Notes under the pieces: generated by a model
The model's input: the letters and a program-made list of their open reading frames with translations, nothing else
What the model was told of the DNA's origin: nothing
Database searches by the model: none
Position numbers and translations under genes: made by a program
Source: an uncultured Sutterella sp.
Lineage (GTDB): Bacteria > Pseudomonadota > Gammaproteobacteria > Burkholderiales > Burkholderiaceae_F
NCBI GenBank assembly: GCA_900546995.1
Contig: URFF01000007.1
Location: 1 to 39,066, forward strand
Direction of reading: 5' to 3'
DNA length: 39,066 nt
Shown: positions 1-8,481 of the stretch, in pieces
Position numbering within the stretch: position 1 is the first letter of the stretch
How the letters are laid out: each line of letters starts with the position of its first letter

Positions 1-138
1 CGCCATCACGCCAATAACAGGCAAAAGGAAAACCCCCAACGCAACGCCGCCTGCCAATATAGCCAAACTCACCAAGAATCGCATCAGGGGATTCCTAGGA
101 CCAGGACCGGGGCCGCCACGGTAGATATAAATGGGCAT
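1..138 (-). CDS. Small membrane protein, N-terminal part only
   Basis: Reading on the minus strand from an ATG at 138, 46 codons stay open to the window edge, so the C-terminus is missing. The product starts MPIYIYRGGPGPGPRNP, a Gly/Pro-rich cytoplasmic stretch. A hydrophobic segment (about residues 19-46, LMRFLVSLAILAGGVALGVF) follows and looks like a transmembrane helix. An AAGGA sequence about 10 nt upstream of the ATG can serve as ribosome binding site. I do not recognise the family. The gene diverges from folE2. The start is fairly sure; no function can be assigned. Confidence 0.55.
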   Translation of the reverse strand, partial: MPIYIYRGGPGPGPRNPLMRFLVSLAILAGGVALGVFLLPVIGVMA

Positions 139-430
139 CTTGTCAATATCCTTAAATTTATCGAATCGGATGTCAATGAACTGTTTTTTGTTAATTTATA
201 GGCAATGTAAAATTTTTGCCATCTAAAGGTTTCAATTTCTTTCTCTTTTATCGATGCGAAAAAGAGCCTTTATCTTTAAAAATCCTAGCAAAATCCCTAA
301 AATGCTAGCCTTCATTACCTATCCGTAAAAACACTTAGATACAAAATGTTCCACGGTACGGTAATTTTTTTCATTTTTACGATCTAAAGGTTCGCAAATT
401 TTCCCTTTTTTAGCGAAAATTACGCAATCT
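139..430. promoter_or_regulatory. Divergent AT-rich spacer upstream of folE2
   Basis: This 292-bp spacer has no convincing gene. It holds an inverted repeat CTAGCA/TGCTAG (285-290 and 303-308, 12-nt loop), a short GGCAA/TTGCC hairpin (201-205, 216-220), and an exact 11-base direct repeat ATCTAAAGGTT at 221-231 and 382-392. Both repeat copies continue into T-rich sequence ending in GCGAAAA. No promoter stands out, and I see no clear Zur-type operator, although folE2 genes are Zur-controlled in some bacteria. Any regulatory role is inference. Confidence 0.3.
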
Positions 431-1231
431 ATGAAAAGCTTATACGACACAAATTTACCTGACGTGCAGTCAAGCACTGACCCTCGGAACATCCCAATCG
501 AATATGTCGGCGTCCGCGGCGTGCAATTGCCTGTCTGCGTTAAAAGCGCTAACGGTGTGCAACATTCCGTCGCCACGATCGGAATGTATGTCACTTTGCC
601 GGCCCAACAGAAGGGAACGCACATGTCTCGTTTCCTCGGTTTGCTACAACAACACACCGAGCCGCTTAGCGCAGAAACGCTTCCCGCTTTGATGCAGGAA
701 ATGCTTAAAACTCTTCATGCTCCGGCCGGCCGAATTGACTTCGAGTTTCCCTATTTTGTACTGAAAACCGCACCGGTTTCCGGGCTTGAAAGTCTTCTAA
801 ACTACCAAGTTCGCTGGACCGTGGAGCACAAAAATAACGAAACGACGGTTATTCAAACCGTTGTGGTTCCAGTAACGAGCTTGTGCCCTTGCAGCAAAGA
901 GATTTCCCGGTTTGGTGCGCATAATCAACGTTCGCATATCACCATCGCAGCTAAATTAAACGCTGCGTTGCCCATTGAAAAGCTCATCCGATATGCCGAG
1001 CAGAGCGCCTCCTGTGAACTTTGGAGCACGCTAAAGCGCGTTGATGAGAAATATGTCACTGAATATGCTTATCAAAATCCGAAATTTGTTGAGGATTTGA
1101 TTCGTGATGTTGCCGTCGCATTAAATGCTGATCCAAACATTACTGCTTATCGCATCCAGGCAGAAAATTTTGAATCAATTCACAATCATTCGGCTTATGC
1201 GCAAATCTCCAAGGGTGACATTAGCCAATGA
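431..1231 (+). CDS. folE2: GTP cyclohydrolase IB (FolE2)
   Basis: Converts GTP to 7,8-dihydroneopterin triphosphate, the first step to folate and to queuosine-type modified nucleosides. The 266-residue protein matches the FolE2 (type IB) family along its length. The N-terminal LPDVQSSTD (9-17) and GVRGVQLPV segments are present, as is the metal/catalytic motif LCPCSKEIS (151-159; Cys152 and Cys154), followed by FGAHNQRS (161-168). CELW (195-198) and the C-terminal SIHNHSAYA (249-257) are also present. FolE2 enzymes are not strictly zinc-dependent, unlike FolE. The ATG fits the family N-terminus, but no Shine-Dalgarno sequence is visible. argS begins 73 nt downstream. Confidence 0.95.
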   Translation: MKSLYDTNLPDVQSSTDPRNIPIEYVGVRGVQLPVCVKSANGVQHSVATIGMYVTLPAQQKGTHMSRFLGLLQQHTEPLSAETLPALMQEMLKTLHAPAGRIDFEFPYFVLKTAPVSGLESLLNYQVRWTVEHKNNETTVIQTVVVPVTSLCPCSKEISRFGAHNQRSHITIAAKLNAALPIEKLIRYAEQSASCELWSTLKRVDEKYVTEYAYQNPKFVEDLIRDVAVALNADPNITAYRIQAENFESIHNHSAYAQISKGDISQ

Positions 1232-1304
1232 GAACTCCCGGTTTATCTCTCAAAATAATGAATGGGCGAAAAATCGGAAAATATAACTTTGTTGGACAAA
1301 CACT

Positions 1305-3029
1305 ATGTTAATTGAACAGAAAAAGGCCATCGCTTCACTTTTTGAAACGGCTCTCTCTAACATGGGCGTCAATGACGTCAGTATTTTGTTGGAGCGCCCC
1401 AAAGTGGCCGATCATGGTGATCTTGCTTGCAATGTTGCCATGCAACTTGCTCGGGCTCTAAAAAAGAGCCCTCGCGATATTGCCTCTCAATTGGTTAGTG
1501 AGATTGAGAAGTTACCTGAAAGTCCCGCTCTCATTAAGAGCTTGGAAATCGCTGGCCCCGGTTTCATTAACATGCGTTTGAGCGATACGGCCAAAACAGC
1601 CGTTGTCCACACGGTTCTCAATCAGAAGGAATTGTTTGGACACAGTCACGAGCATGACGGCGAAAGTGTTCTACTTGAATACGTCTCTGCCAATCCCACT
1701 GGGCCCCTTCACCTTGGTCACGCACGCCAAGGTGCGCTCGGTGACGTTCTGGCCGCTTTGATGAAAACACAAGGTTGGAAAGTCAGCCGTGAGTTTTATT
1801 ACAACGACGCAGGGGTGCAAATCCAAACGTTAACGACTTCCGTTCAGCTACGCGCCAAAGAGTTGCTCGGAGAAACCGTTCAATTCCCGGAAAACTGCTA
1901 TCAAGGCCTTTACATTCAAGATATCGCACGCGATTTTTTGGATAAAAAGACCGTTCACACACGTGAAGGCCATGAAATTACAGCTAGCGGCAATGTTGAA
2001 GATCTCGCAAGTATCCGTGCTTTCTCCGTAGCCTATCTCAAAAATGAACAAGATAGTGATTTAAGAGCGCTTGGTGTTGCCTTCGATAACTTCTACTTGG
2101 AAAGCTCTTTATATACAGACGGGTTGGTCAAACGTGCCGTGGATGCCATCATTGCCTCAGGCCATACTTATGAAGCCGATGGCGCTTTGTGGTTGAAAAC
2201 CACCGATCCGGACTTTAAACGCTTCGGAGATGACAAAGACCGAGTCATGCGCAAAAAAGACGGCACCTACACTTACTTTGTTCCCGATGTCGCTTACCAC
2301 CTCAGTAAATTTGAAAGAGGCTTTGTCAAAGCCATCGATATTCAAGGGGCCGACCATCATGGGACGACTGCCCGAGTTCGCATTGGCGTCCAGACAGCAG
2401 CCAAAGTATTGGGCTTGAATGTTCCTGCGACTTTTCCCGACTATGTTTTACACAAGATGCTCAAAGTCGTTCGCGATGGCCAAGAGGTCAAGATGAGTAA
2501 ACGCGCGGGCTCTTATGTTACGTTGCGCGATTTGGTGCAATGGGTAGGAAAAGACGCTGCACGCTTCTTCTTAGTGAGTCGAAAGGCCGATAGCGAATTT
2601 GTCTTTGACGTTAACTTGGCGTTATCTCAGTCGGACGAAAACCCGGTTTACTATCTGCAGTATGCTCATGCCCGAATTTGCTCGGTTCTCGCTCAAGCTG
2701 TGGAAAAAGGTTACACCGTTCCCTCTGACGCTGAATTGGCTAGCTTGGATTTATCTTGTCTGAGCGATAAGAGTGCAACGATTCTTATGAATATTTTGAG
2801 CGAATTCCCAGAAACGTTGACAGTGGCCGCCAAAGAATTCGCACCGCACACCTTGTGCGTCTACCTCAAAGAACTTGCCGGAAGCTTCCATGCGTTCTAT
2901 AACGCCGAACGGATTTTGGTTGAGGATGCCAATATTCGTAACGCACGTTTAGCGTTGCTACTAGCCACCCGCCAAGTTCTACGTAACGGCTTAGCCCTTT
3001 TAGGCATTTCCGCTCCGGAAAAAATGTAA
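1305..3029 (+). CDS. argS: Arginyl-tRNA synthetase
   Basis: Cytoplasmic class I synthetase that charges tRNA-Arg with arginine. The 574-residue protein has the N-terminal additional (Add1) domain typical of ArgRS (about 1-105). The signature HLGH is at 136-139 within SANPTGPLHLGHARQG, the second signature KMSK at 396-399, and the C-terminal DALR anticodon-binding domain covers about 455-574. Length is normal for the family. The ribosome binding site upstream of the ATG is weak. The gene is followed after 9 nt by a SPOR-domain gene, so the two are likely co-transcribed, an order familiar from Burkholderiales. Confidence 0.97.
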   Translation: MLIEQKKAIASLFETALSNMGVNDVSILLERPKVADHGDLACNVAMQLARALKKSPRDIASQLVSEIEKLPESPALIKSLEIAGPGFINMRLSDTAKTAVVHTVLNQKELFGHSHEHDGESVLLEYVSANPTGPLHLGHARQGALGDVLAALMKTQGWKVSREFYYNDAGVQIQTLTTSVQLRAKELLGETVQFPENCYQGLYIQDIARDFLDKKTVHTREGHEITASGNVEDLASIRAFSVAYLKNEQDSDLRALGVAFDNFYLESSLYTDGLVKRAVDAIIASGHTYEADGALWLKTTDPDFKRFGDDKDRVMRKKDGTYTYFVPDVAYHLSKFERGFVKAIDIQGADHHGTTARVRIGVQTAAKVLGLNVPATFPDYVLHKMLKVVRDGQEVKMSKRAGSYVTLRDLVQWVGKDAARFFLVSRKADSEFVFDVNLALSQSDENPVYYLQYAHARICSVLAQAVEKGYTVPSDAELASLDLSCLSDKSATILMNILSEFPETLTVAAKEFAPHTLCVYLKELAGSFHAFYNAERILVEDANIRNARLALLLATRQVLRNGLALLGISAPEKM

Positions 3030-3038
3030 GAGGCATTT

Positions 3039-3590
3039 ATGGTTATGTATCGAAAGCCCAGCTCGGGAGGTTCCATTTGGACCGGAATACTCATTGGGAT
3101 GGTTATTGGTTGTGTTTTGTGCGCCACGGCGGCACTGGTTATCACAGGAGCTCCGGTTCCCTTTGTTGAGAACGTTCAAAAGTCGACCCGAGCCATTGAT
3201 GCCTCAGCCCTTGATGGGAAAGATCCTAACACGGCGTTATACGACAATACGACCCGTAGTACCCCCGTGGAAGAATCCCTCTCAGCCATCAAAACCGTGG
3301 AAGCACCCACGGCTCATCGGTTAGCTGAAACGCCAAATGCGGCCCAGGTCAGTGCAGAAACCTACACCATCCAAGCTGGCGCTTTCCGCTCAAAAAAGGA
3401 TGCTGAAAAAATCCAAACGGATTTGGCGTTTATTGCCCTGGAAGCGGATGTTGTGCAATCAACGGATGCCGGCGTCACGCTTTATCGCGTCGTGCTTGGA
3501 CCTTTTGACACTGCCCGAGAGGCCAACGAGTTGCAACAGCGCCTCATCTCAAATGGTTTTGATGCCATGGTTGTTCGCAACAAATACTGA
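3039..3590 (+). CDS. SPOR-domain membrane protein (FtsN-like)
   Basis: A 183-residue bitopic inner-membrane protein: a short cytoplasmic N-terminus, one transmembrane helix (about 13-36), a low-complexity periplasmic linker (about 45-105), and a C-terminal SPOR domain (about 108-183). The SPOR domain has the typical YTIQAGAFRSKKDAEKI and YRVVLGPF segments. SPOR domains bind denuded peptidoglycan at the septum, so a role near cell division is likely, but this need not be the main FtsN of the cell. AGAGG lies 6 nt before the ATG; a second in-frame ATG is two codons later. The stop overlaps the dsbA start by one base (TGATG). Confidence 0.85.
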   Translation: MVMYRKPSSGGSIWTGILIGMVIGCVLCATAALVITGAPVPFVENVQKSTRAIDASALDGKDPNTALYDNTTRSTPVEESLSAIKTVEAPTAHRLAETPNAAQVSAETYTIQAGAFRSKKDAEKIQTDLAFIALEADVVQSTDAGVTLYRVVLGPFDTAREANELQQRLISNGFDAMVVRNKY

Positions 3591-4225
3591 TGAAACCCTT
3601 TAAAACAAGCTTGTCTTTAGTCCTGATGAGCCTGGGTCTTTTAACAGCCCAGGCTGCTCAGTGCGAACCCGTTTTAGGTCAGGATTATCGACTCGTGGAA
3701 CCGATGGTTGCCAGCAGTTCTGAAAAAATTGAGGTGATCGATTTTTTTGCCTATACGTGTGGCCACTGCTTGCGACTGGCGCCACTCATTGATGGATGGC
3801 AAAAAACGCTCCCAGACGATGTCGAGCTGGTAAGAGTTCCCGTTGCGTGGGATCAAACCACTGAGTTTTTAAGTCGAATTTACTACACTTTGGCAAGTCT
3901 CAACCGATTGGACGACTTGCACATGGTTTTCTGGCAGGACCTAATGCAAGGGAAAATAACCAGTTCAGCAGACCTGGACGGTTGGGTAAAATCTCATGGT
4001 ATCTCAGCAGATTCATGGCAGAAAGCCTATAACTCTTTCTCCGTCACAACACAAACACAGCAAGCCACTAAGTTGTGGCAAGCTTATAACCTGGATGCGA
4101 CGCCATACATTGGCGTTGCAGGCAAGTATCTAACGGCGCCTCATATGGTGGGCTCTCGACAAAAGGTATTACCTGTTGTGAATTGGCTCATTGAAAAAGA
4201 ACGAAAAGACCGTCGTCAACCTTAA
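3590..4225 (+). CDS. dsbA: Periplasmic thiol:disulfide interchange protein, DsbA family
   Basis: Introduces or exchanges disulfides in exported proteins. The 211-residue precursor has a Sec signal peptide with probable cleavage after AQA (about residue 22), a thioredoxin fold with active site CGHC (57-60), the helical insert (about 85-160), and a cis-proline segment TPYIGVAGKY (171-180). Two details differ from canonical DsbA: the active-site dipeptide is Gly-His rather than Pro-His, and the residue before the cis-proline is Thr rather than Val. An extra cysteine (Cys25) follows the predicted cleavage site. The start overlaps the stop of the SPOR gene, which implies translational coupling. 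Confidence 0.88.
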   Translation: MKPFKTSLSLVLMSLGLLTAQAAQCEPVLGQDYRLVEPMVASSSEKIEVIDFFAYTCGHCLRLAPLIDGWQKTLPDDVELVRVPVAWDQTTEFLSRIYYTLASLNRLDDLHMVFWQDLMQGKITSSADLDGWVKSHGISADSWQKAYNSFSVTTQTQQATKLWQAYNLDATPYIGVAGKYLTAPHMVGSRQKVLPVVNWLIEKERKDRRQP

Positions 4226-4242
4226 CCTTTCGGAAAAACATC

Positions 4243-5622
4243 ATGCTAATTGATTCATCGATTTTCAAAGCGTACGACATTCGGGGAATCGTCGATAAAA
4301 CTTTGACGACAGATGCGGCCTTCGCAGTCGGTCAAGCCCTTGGGGAACTCGCTCAAGAAAAAGGCGTGAAAACCCTTTGTGTCGGCCGCGATGGCCGTTT
4401 ATCCGGTCCCAAGTTATCTGACGCTTTGATAAAGGGCATTGCCAGCATGGGCATTAACGTGATTGACATCGGTATGGTCCCGACTCCTGTCCTTTATTTT
4501 GCGACCTTCGTGACGGGAACCGGTTCCGGCGTTGCCGTGACAGGCAGCCACAATCCGCCGGAATATAACGGTCTGAAAATGATGATGGCCAAAGATACGC
4601 TTTTTGGAGATGGTATCCAAAATTTGAGAGAACGTATCATTCGCGGAATCACGCCGGCTGCTCAAGAAGGAACAGTGACTCAACAAGATGTTGTCACGCC
4701 CTATTTGGAAAAAGTCTTGGCAGATGTAAAGTTGGCCCGTCCCATCAAAGTCGCCATCGACTGCGGTAACGGGGTGACCGGTCCTTTGGCAATGAAGCTG
4801 TTTAGTCAATTAGGCTGCGAAATTATTCCGCTTTTCACTGAAATTGACGGACACTTCCCCAATCACCACCCGGACCCTTCAAAGCCCGCGAATTTATCGC
4901 ATCTAATTGAGACTGTGAAAAACACTGACGCTGAGGTTGGGATCGCGTTTGACGGCGACGGCGACCGCTTGGGAGTCGTGACAAAGTCTGGTGAAATTAT
5001 TTTCCCCGATCGTCAAATGATGCTCTTTGCGGCCGATATTTTGAAGCACAATCCCGGCGCTCCGATTATTTATGACGTGAAATGCACTCGCCGATTAGTT
5101 CCTTGGATTAAAGAACATGGTGGTATCCCAACCATTTGCCGTACGGGTCACTCGCTGGTTAAGGCAAAACTAAGAGAAACTCAAGCTCCCTTTGCCGGGG
5201 AAATGAGCGGCCACTTGTTCTTTAATGATCAACGCTGGCCCGGTTTTGATGACGGACTCTATGCCGGCGCGCGTATGCTGGAGATCCTTTCCCGAAGCGA
5301 CAATCCCTCTGCACTTCTGGAATCGCTTCCGTCGGCTGTTAACACGCCTGAATTGCATATTGAAATGGCCGAAGGCGAAAATAAACGCTTTGTTGCCCGC
5401 TTACAAAAAGAACTGCGCTTTGATGATGCGACCGATATCATTACTATCGATGGTATTCGTGTTGAATGGAATGATGGCTTTGCCTTAGCCCGCTCTTCCA
5501 ATACCACCCCAGTCGTGGTTTTGCGTTTAGAAGGGGATTCCGCTGAAGCCCTTGAACGCATTAAGCAGCGTTTTGCCCAAGCAATTCGAACGGTCGACCC
5601 GAATGTGCAGTTACCGTTTTAG
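4243..5622 (+). CDS. Phosphomannomutase/phosphoglucomutase (AlgC/ManB type)
   Basis: Interconverts hexose 6- and 1-phosphates, probably mannose and glucose, supplying nucleotide sugars for lipopolysaccharide and exopolysaccharide. The 459-residue protein has all four alpha-D-phosphohexomutase motifs: phosphoserine loop TGSHNPP (100-106, Ser102), metal-binding DGDGDR (237-242), sugar-binding GEMSGH (319-324) and phosphate-binding RSSNTTP (417-423). It lies 17 nt after dsbA with a weak GGAAAA ribosome binding site and is probably in the same operon. Sequence alone cannot fix the preferred sugar, so I give no gene symbol. Confidence 0.92.
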   Translation: MLIDSSIFKAYDIRGIVDKTLTTDAAFAVGQALGELAQEKGVKTLCVGRDGRLSGPKLSDALIKGIASMGINVIDIGMVPTPVLYFATFVTGTGSGVAVTGSHNPPEYNGLKMMMAKDTLFGDGIQNLRERIIRGITPAAQEGTVTQQDVVTPYLEKVLADVKLARPIKVAIDCGNGVTGPLAMKLFSQLGCEIIPLFTEIDGHFPNHHPDPSKPANLSHLIETVKNTDAEVGIAFDGDGDRLGVVTKSGEIIFPDRQMMLFAADILKHNPGAPIIYDVKCTRRLVPWIKEHGGIPTICRTGHSLVKAKLRETQAPFAGEMSGHLFFNDQRWPGFDDGLYAGARMLEILSRSDNPSALLESLPSAVNTPELHIEMAEGENKRFVARLQKELRFDDATDIITIDGIRVEWNDGFALARSSNTTPVVVLRLEGDSAEALERIKQRFAQAIRTVDPNVQLPF

Positions 5623-5630
5623 AAAACACC

Positions 5631-5665
5631 CCCTGTGGCAACAGACTGTCTCTGTCGCCGCAGGG
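5631..5665. other. Strong intergenic hairpin without U-tract
   Basis: Two 15-nt arms, 5631-5645 and 5651-5665, flank a 5-nt loop. They pair fully apart from one G-U wobble and one A-C mismatch. The hairpin starts 8 nt after the mutase stop, and an A-rich sequence follows instead of a U-run, so it is not a classic terminator on the plus strand. It could stabilise the upstream mRNA end or set relative expression of the mutase and the downstream dehydrogenase gene. Confidence 0.5.
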
Positions 5666-5703
5666 CGCTAAAAGAAAAACTCTCATCTTTGAGGGGGCAT
5701 ATC

Positions 5704-6480
5704 ATGAATGTTTTTATTACCGGCGCCTCCAGTGGCATCGGTGCCGCACTAGCTCATGAGTTCGCTTCACGTGGTGCAACCCTTGGATTGGTTGCCCGCC
5801 GAGAACAACCGATTAAAGAACTTATTGCGACATTACCCAATAGCGAAAAGCATCATGCCTACGCCTGCGACGTGACCCATCGTGATGAATTGATTGCCAT
5901 TGCCAGGGAATTCGATCGCACCGTTGGTGGGACCGATATTGCTATCGCCAACGCCGGTATCAGCGTTGGTGTCAAAACTCAATACTATGAAGATCTTGAG
6001 GTCATGGAAAAAGTCTATCAGACCAATGTTTTTGCCATGGCAACAACCTTTCATGCTTTCATTGAGCCGATGATGCAACGGGGTCATGGAACACTAGTTG
6101 GTATCGGAAGTGTCGGTGGTATCCGCGGAATGCCCGGTACAGAAGCCTACTGCTCCAGTAAATCCGCGGTCATTACCTATTGCGAAAGCCTACGAGTCGA
6201 AATGAAAAAACATGGCATCAACGTGGTGACCATCAGCCCGGGCTTTGTCAAGACCCCGTTAACCGATGTGAATCCTTATCCGATGCCCTTTATTTTGACA
6301 CCGGCGCAATTTGCATCGCGAGCTGCCGATGCTATTTTAGCTAAGCGAAGCTATGCAACAATCCCTTGGCAAATGGGCGTTGTCTCCAAGCTTTTGCGGA
6401 TGTTGCCCAATAGCCTCTTTGATAAGGTATTTGGTAATCGGAAACAAAAGCCACGTAATAACGAAATTCATCGCGCCTAA
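5704..6480 (+). CDS. Short-chain dehydrogenase/reductase (SDR)
   Basis: Cytoplasmic NAD(P)-dependent oxidoreductase of the classical SDR family; the substrate is unknown. I place the start at the ATG at 5704, giving 258 residues, because GAGGGG lies 8 nt before it and the Rossmann motif then sits at the N-terminus as usual: TGASSGIG at 6-13. Also present are the NAG motif (83-85) and the catalytic Ser136, Tyr149 and Lys153 (YCSSK). An upstream in-frame extension to 5635 would run through the hairpin and is unlikely. An SDR gene next to dsbA recurs in Burkholderiales. A bidirectional terminator separates it from recQ. Confidence 0.88.
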   Translation: MNVFITGASSGIGAALAHEFASRGATLGLVARREQPIKELIATLPNSEKHHAYACDVTHRDELIAIAREFDRTVGGTDIAIANAGISVGVKTQYYEDLEVMEKVYQTNVFAMATTFHAFIEPMMQRGHGTLVGIGSVGGIRGMPGTEAYCSSKSAVITYCESLRVEMKKHGINVVTISPGFVKTPLTDVNPYPMPFILTPAQFASRAADAILAKRSYATIPWQMGVVSKLLRMLPNSLFDKVFGNRKQKPRNNEIHRA

Positions 6481-6485
6481 AACCC

Positions 6486-6519
6486 AAAGGACCCATGTCA
6501 TTTTGATCTGGGTCCTTTT
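6486..6519. terminator. Bidirectional terminator between SDR gene and recQ
   Basis: Arms AAAGGACCCA (6486-6495) and TGGGTCCTTT (6509-6518) pair perfectly around a 13-nt loop, with T-rich sequence following on the plus strand and A-rich sequence on the other side. The two genes converge here, so it probably serves both. Confidence 0.75.
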
Positions 6520-8339
6520 CATATCGGCAATTTCTTTTGTTCTCGGTACCACGCCCTGATTAATTCACAAACCGATTCACCATAATGGGCGATTCGTTTT
6601 TCTCCGATACCGGAAATCCCCCAAAGTTGCGAAGGCTGACGGGGTTTACGCTTGACAATTTGAATAAGTGTCTCGTCAGTAAACACGTTGTAAGAGGCAA
6701 TTTCACGCTGCTTTGCAACGTCTTTACGCCACTGTCTGAGCTGATGAAAAAGAATCTGTTCCGAATCGTCCAAATCTTCGTGATCAATCACTTTCCGACT
6801 CGACAGCTGACCCAATCCATCCACACGAATATAAAATTTTTCCTCACCTTTCAGAAGCGGTTTTGCACGTTCGTTAACAGTTAGAACATTCCAACATTGA
6901 TAATTAACATTAACGTAGTGGCGACTGATTAATTGGCGCAATATTTTTCGCCAATATTTCATGGTATGTCCCCGGCCAATGCCAAAAGTCGGTAATTCAT
7001 CATGATTTTTCTCAAAAACTCGATCGTTGGCCTCTCCTCGTAACACATTGATAACGTGCGATGCGCCAAACCCCAATGAATTGGTTTTTGAACAGCGATA
7101 AATACAGGATAAAAGCTTTTGTGCGTCGACTGTCGCGTCTCGAGTCTTTGGGGGATTTTCACAATTATCACAATTGCCGCAAGGCTCACTTTTCTCGCCA
7201 AAATAATTCAATAGCAGCACACGACGACAAGTGGCCGCTTCAGCTAAACCCAGCATGCTGTCGAGCTTTTGCAAAGTCACCTGCTTATACAAATCATCGG
7301 CTTCGCTTTGCTCAATAAAGTAACGCTGTTGTATTAGATCTTCCAACCCATAGTAAAGAACGGCTTCCGCAGCCTTCCCATCCCGACCGGCTCGTCCTGT
7401 TTCCTGAAAATAGTTCTCAATGGACTTCGGCATATCCACGTGGACAATGTAGCGCACATCGGGCTTATCAATTCCCATACCGAAAGCAATCGTTGCCACC
7501 ATAACGCAAGGGCGTTCGAAAAAGGCCTCCTGGTTGGCATCGCGTTCTTCATTGCTGAGCCCTGCATGGTAAACCAGAGCATCAATTCCACTGGCACACA
7601 AGTGAGCGGCGACAGATTCCGTTTTCTTTCTCGTAGCACAGTAGACAATTCCGGATTCATGCATATGCTCGCCGCGAATAAAATTCACCACCTGATCAAG
7701 ATAGCCCTTACCCTTTTCATACATCCGATAGCGAATATTCGGCCGATCAAAACTCATAATAAATCGAGCGGGATTGACCAAAAGGCGGGAAACGATTTCT
7801 TCTCGAGTTTGTTCGTCCGCCGTTGCCGTTAACGCCATACGAGGCACGTTGGGAAATGTTTCTTTTAAGAGACTGAGTTGCCGATATTCCGGACGAAAAT
7901 CATGTCCCCAAACAGAAATACAATGCGCTTCATCGACAGCGAACAAATTGATTTTTATCTCACTGAGCAAAGCGAGCATCTTAGGCGTCACCAATCGCTC
8001 AGGCGCCACGTACAGTAGTTTTAGCTGCCCGGCGGCCAATTGACGCATGACCTGGCGACTTTCTTGAAAGCTCTGAGAAGAATTCAAAGTCGCCGCATGG
8101 ATTCCACTATCACGAAGCATCTCAACTTGATCCTTCATGAGAGCGATAAGCGGGGAAACGACCACAGTCACCCCTTCCCTCATCAAGGCGGGAATCTGAT
8201 AACAGAGGCTCTTACCGCCTCCTGTCGGCATTAAAACCAGGGCGTCACGACCAGACAAAACGGTCTGTATCGCTTCTTTTTGAAAGCCCCTGAAACTGTC
8301 GTAGCCGAAATATCGCTTTAGTACGTCTTCACTTGTCAT
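6519..8339 (-). CDS. recQ: ATP-dependent DNA helicase RecQ
   Basis: A 3'-to-5' superfamily 2 helicase acting in recombination and replication-fork repair. The 606-residue protein has Walker A TGGGKS (39-44), the DEAH box (136-139), aromatic-rich loop and motif VI around QETGRAGRDGK (312-322). The zinc-binding cysteines are at 371, 387, 390 and 393. A winged-helix domain and a C-terminal HRDC domain (about 525-600) follow. Length and domain order are those of full-length RecQ. The ribosome binding site is weak. It diverges from iadA and converges with the SDR gene. Confidence 0.97.
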   Translation of the reverse strand: MTSEDVLKRYFGYDSFRGFQKEAIQTVLSGRDALVLMPTGGGKSLCYQIPALMREGVTVVVSPLIALMKDQVEMLRDSGIHAATLNSSQSFQESRQVMRQLAAGQLKLLYVAPERLVTPKMLALLSEIKINLFAVDEAHCISVWGHDFRPEYRQLSLLKETFPNVPRMALTATADEQTREEIVSRLLVNPARFIMSFDRPNIRYRMYEKGKGYLDQVVNFIRGEHMHESGIVYCATRKKTESVAAHLCASGIDALVYHAGLSNEERDANQEAFFERPCVMVATIAFGMGIDKPDVRYIVHVDMPKSIENYFQETGRAGRDGKAAEAVLYYGLEDLIQQRYFIEQSEADDLYKQVTLQKLDSMLGLAEAATCRRVLLLNYFGEKSEPCGNCDNCENPPKTRDATVDAQKLLSCIYRCSKTNSLGFGASHVINVLRGEANDRVFEKNHDELPTFGIGRGHTMKYWRKILRQLISRHYVNVNYQCWNVLTVNERAKPLLKGEEKFYIRVDGLGQLSSRKVIDHEDLDDSEQILFHQLRQWRKDVAKQREIASYNVFTDETLIQIVKRKPRQPSQLWGISGIGEKRIAHYGESVCELIRAWYREQKKLPI

Positions 8340-8362
8340 TGAGCTCAGTCACTTTTGTTTCG

Positions 8363-8424
8363 ACAGTATACCGATATTGCCTTAGCTTGAATGGCAGGCT
8401 TGAAGATGGCGTCGGGTATACTGT
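8363..8424. promoter_or_regulatory. Candidate divergent recQ/iadA promoters in an inverted repeat
   Basis: ACAGTATACC (8363-8372) is repeated exactly in inverted form as GGTATACTGT (8415-8424), 52 bp apart. Each arm contains TATACT reading outward, a near-consensus -10 box: one towards recQ (minus, 8370-8365) and one towards iadA (plus, 8417-8422). No good -35 boxes sit at 17 bp, so promoter strength is uncertain. The symmetry could also mark a regulator site. Confidence 0.4.
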
Positions 8425-8481
8425 TTTTCGAGGCTTTTCTTCATTTTCTTTTTTTCGGATCTCCGAAAGGAAGGCTAGTAC

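Noticed and set aside
319..657. 112-codon minus-strand frame overlapping folE2
   Set aside because: It is antisense to the well-conserved folE2 coding region and has no family resemblance; a shadow frame.
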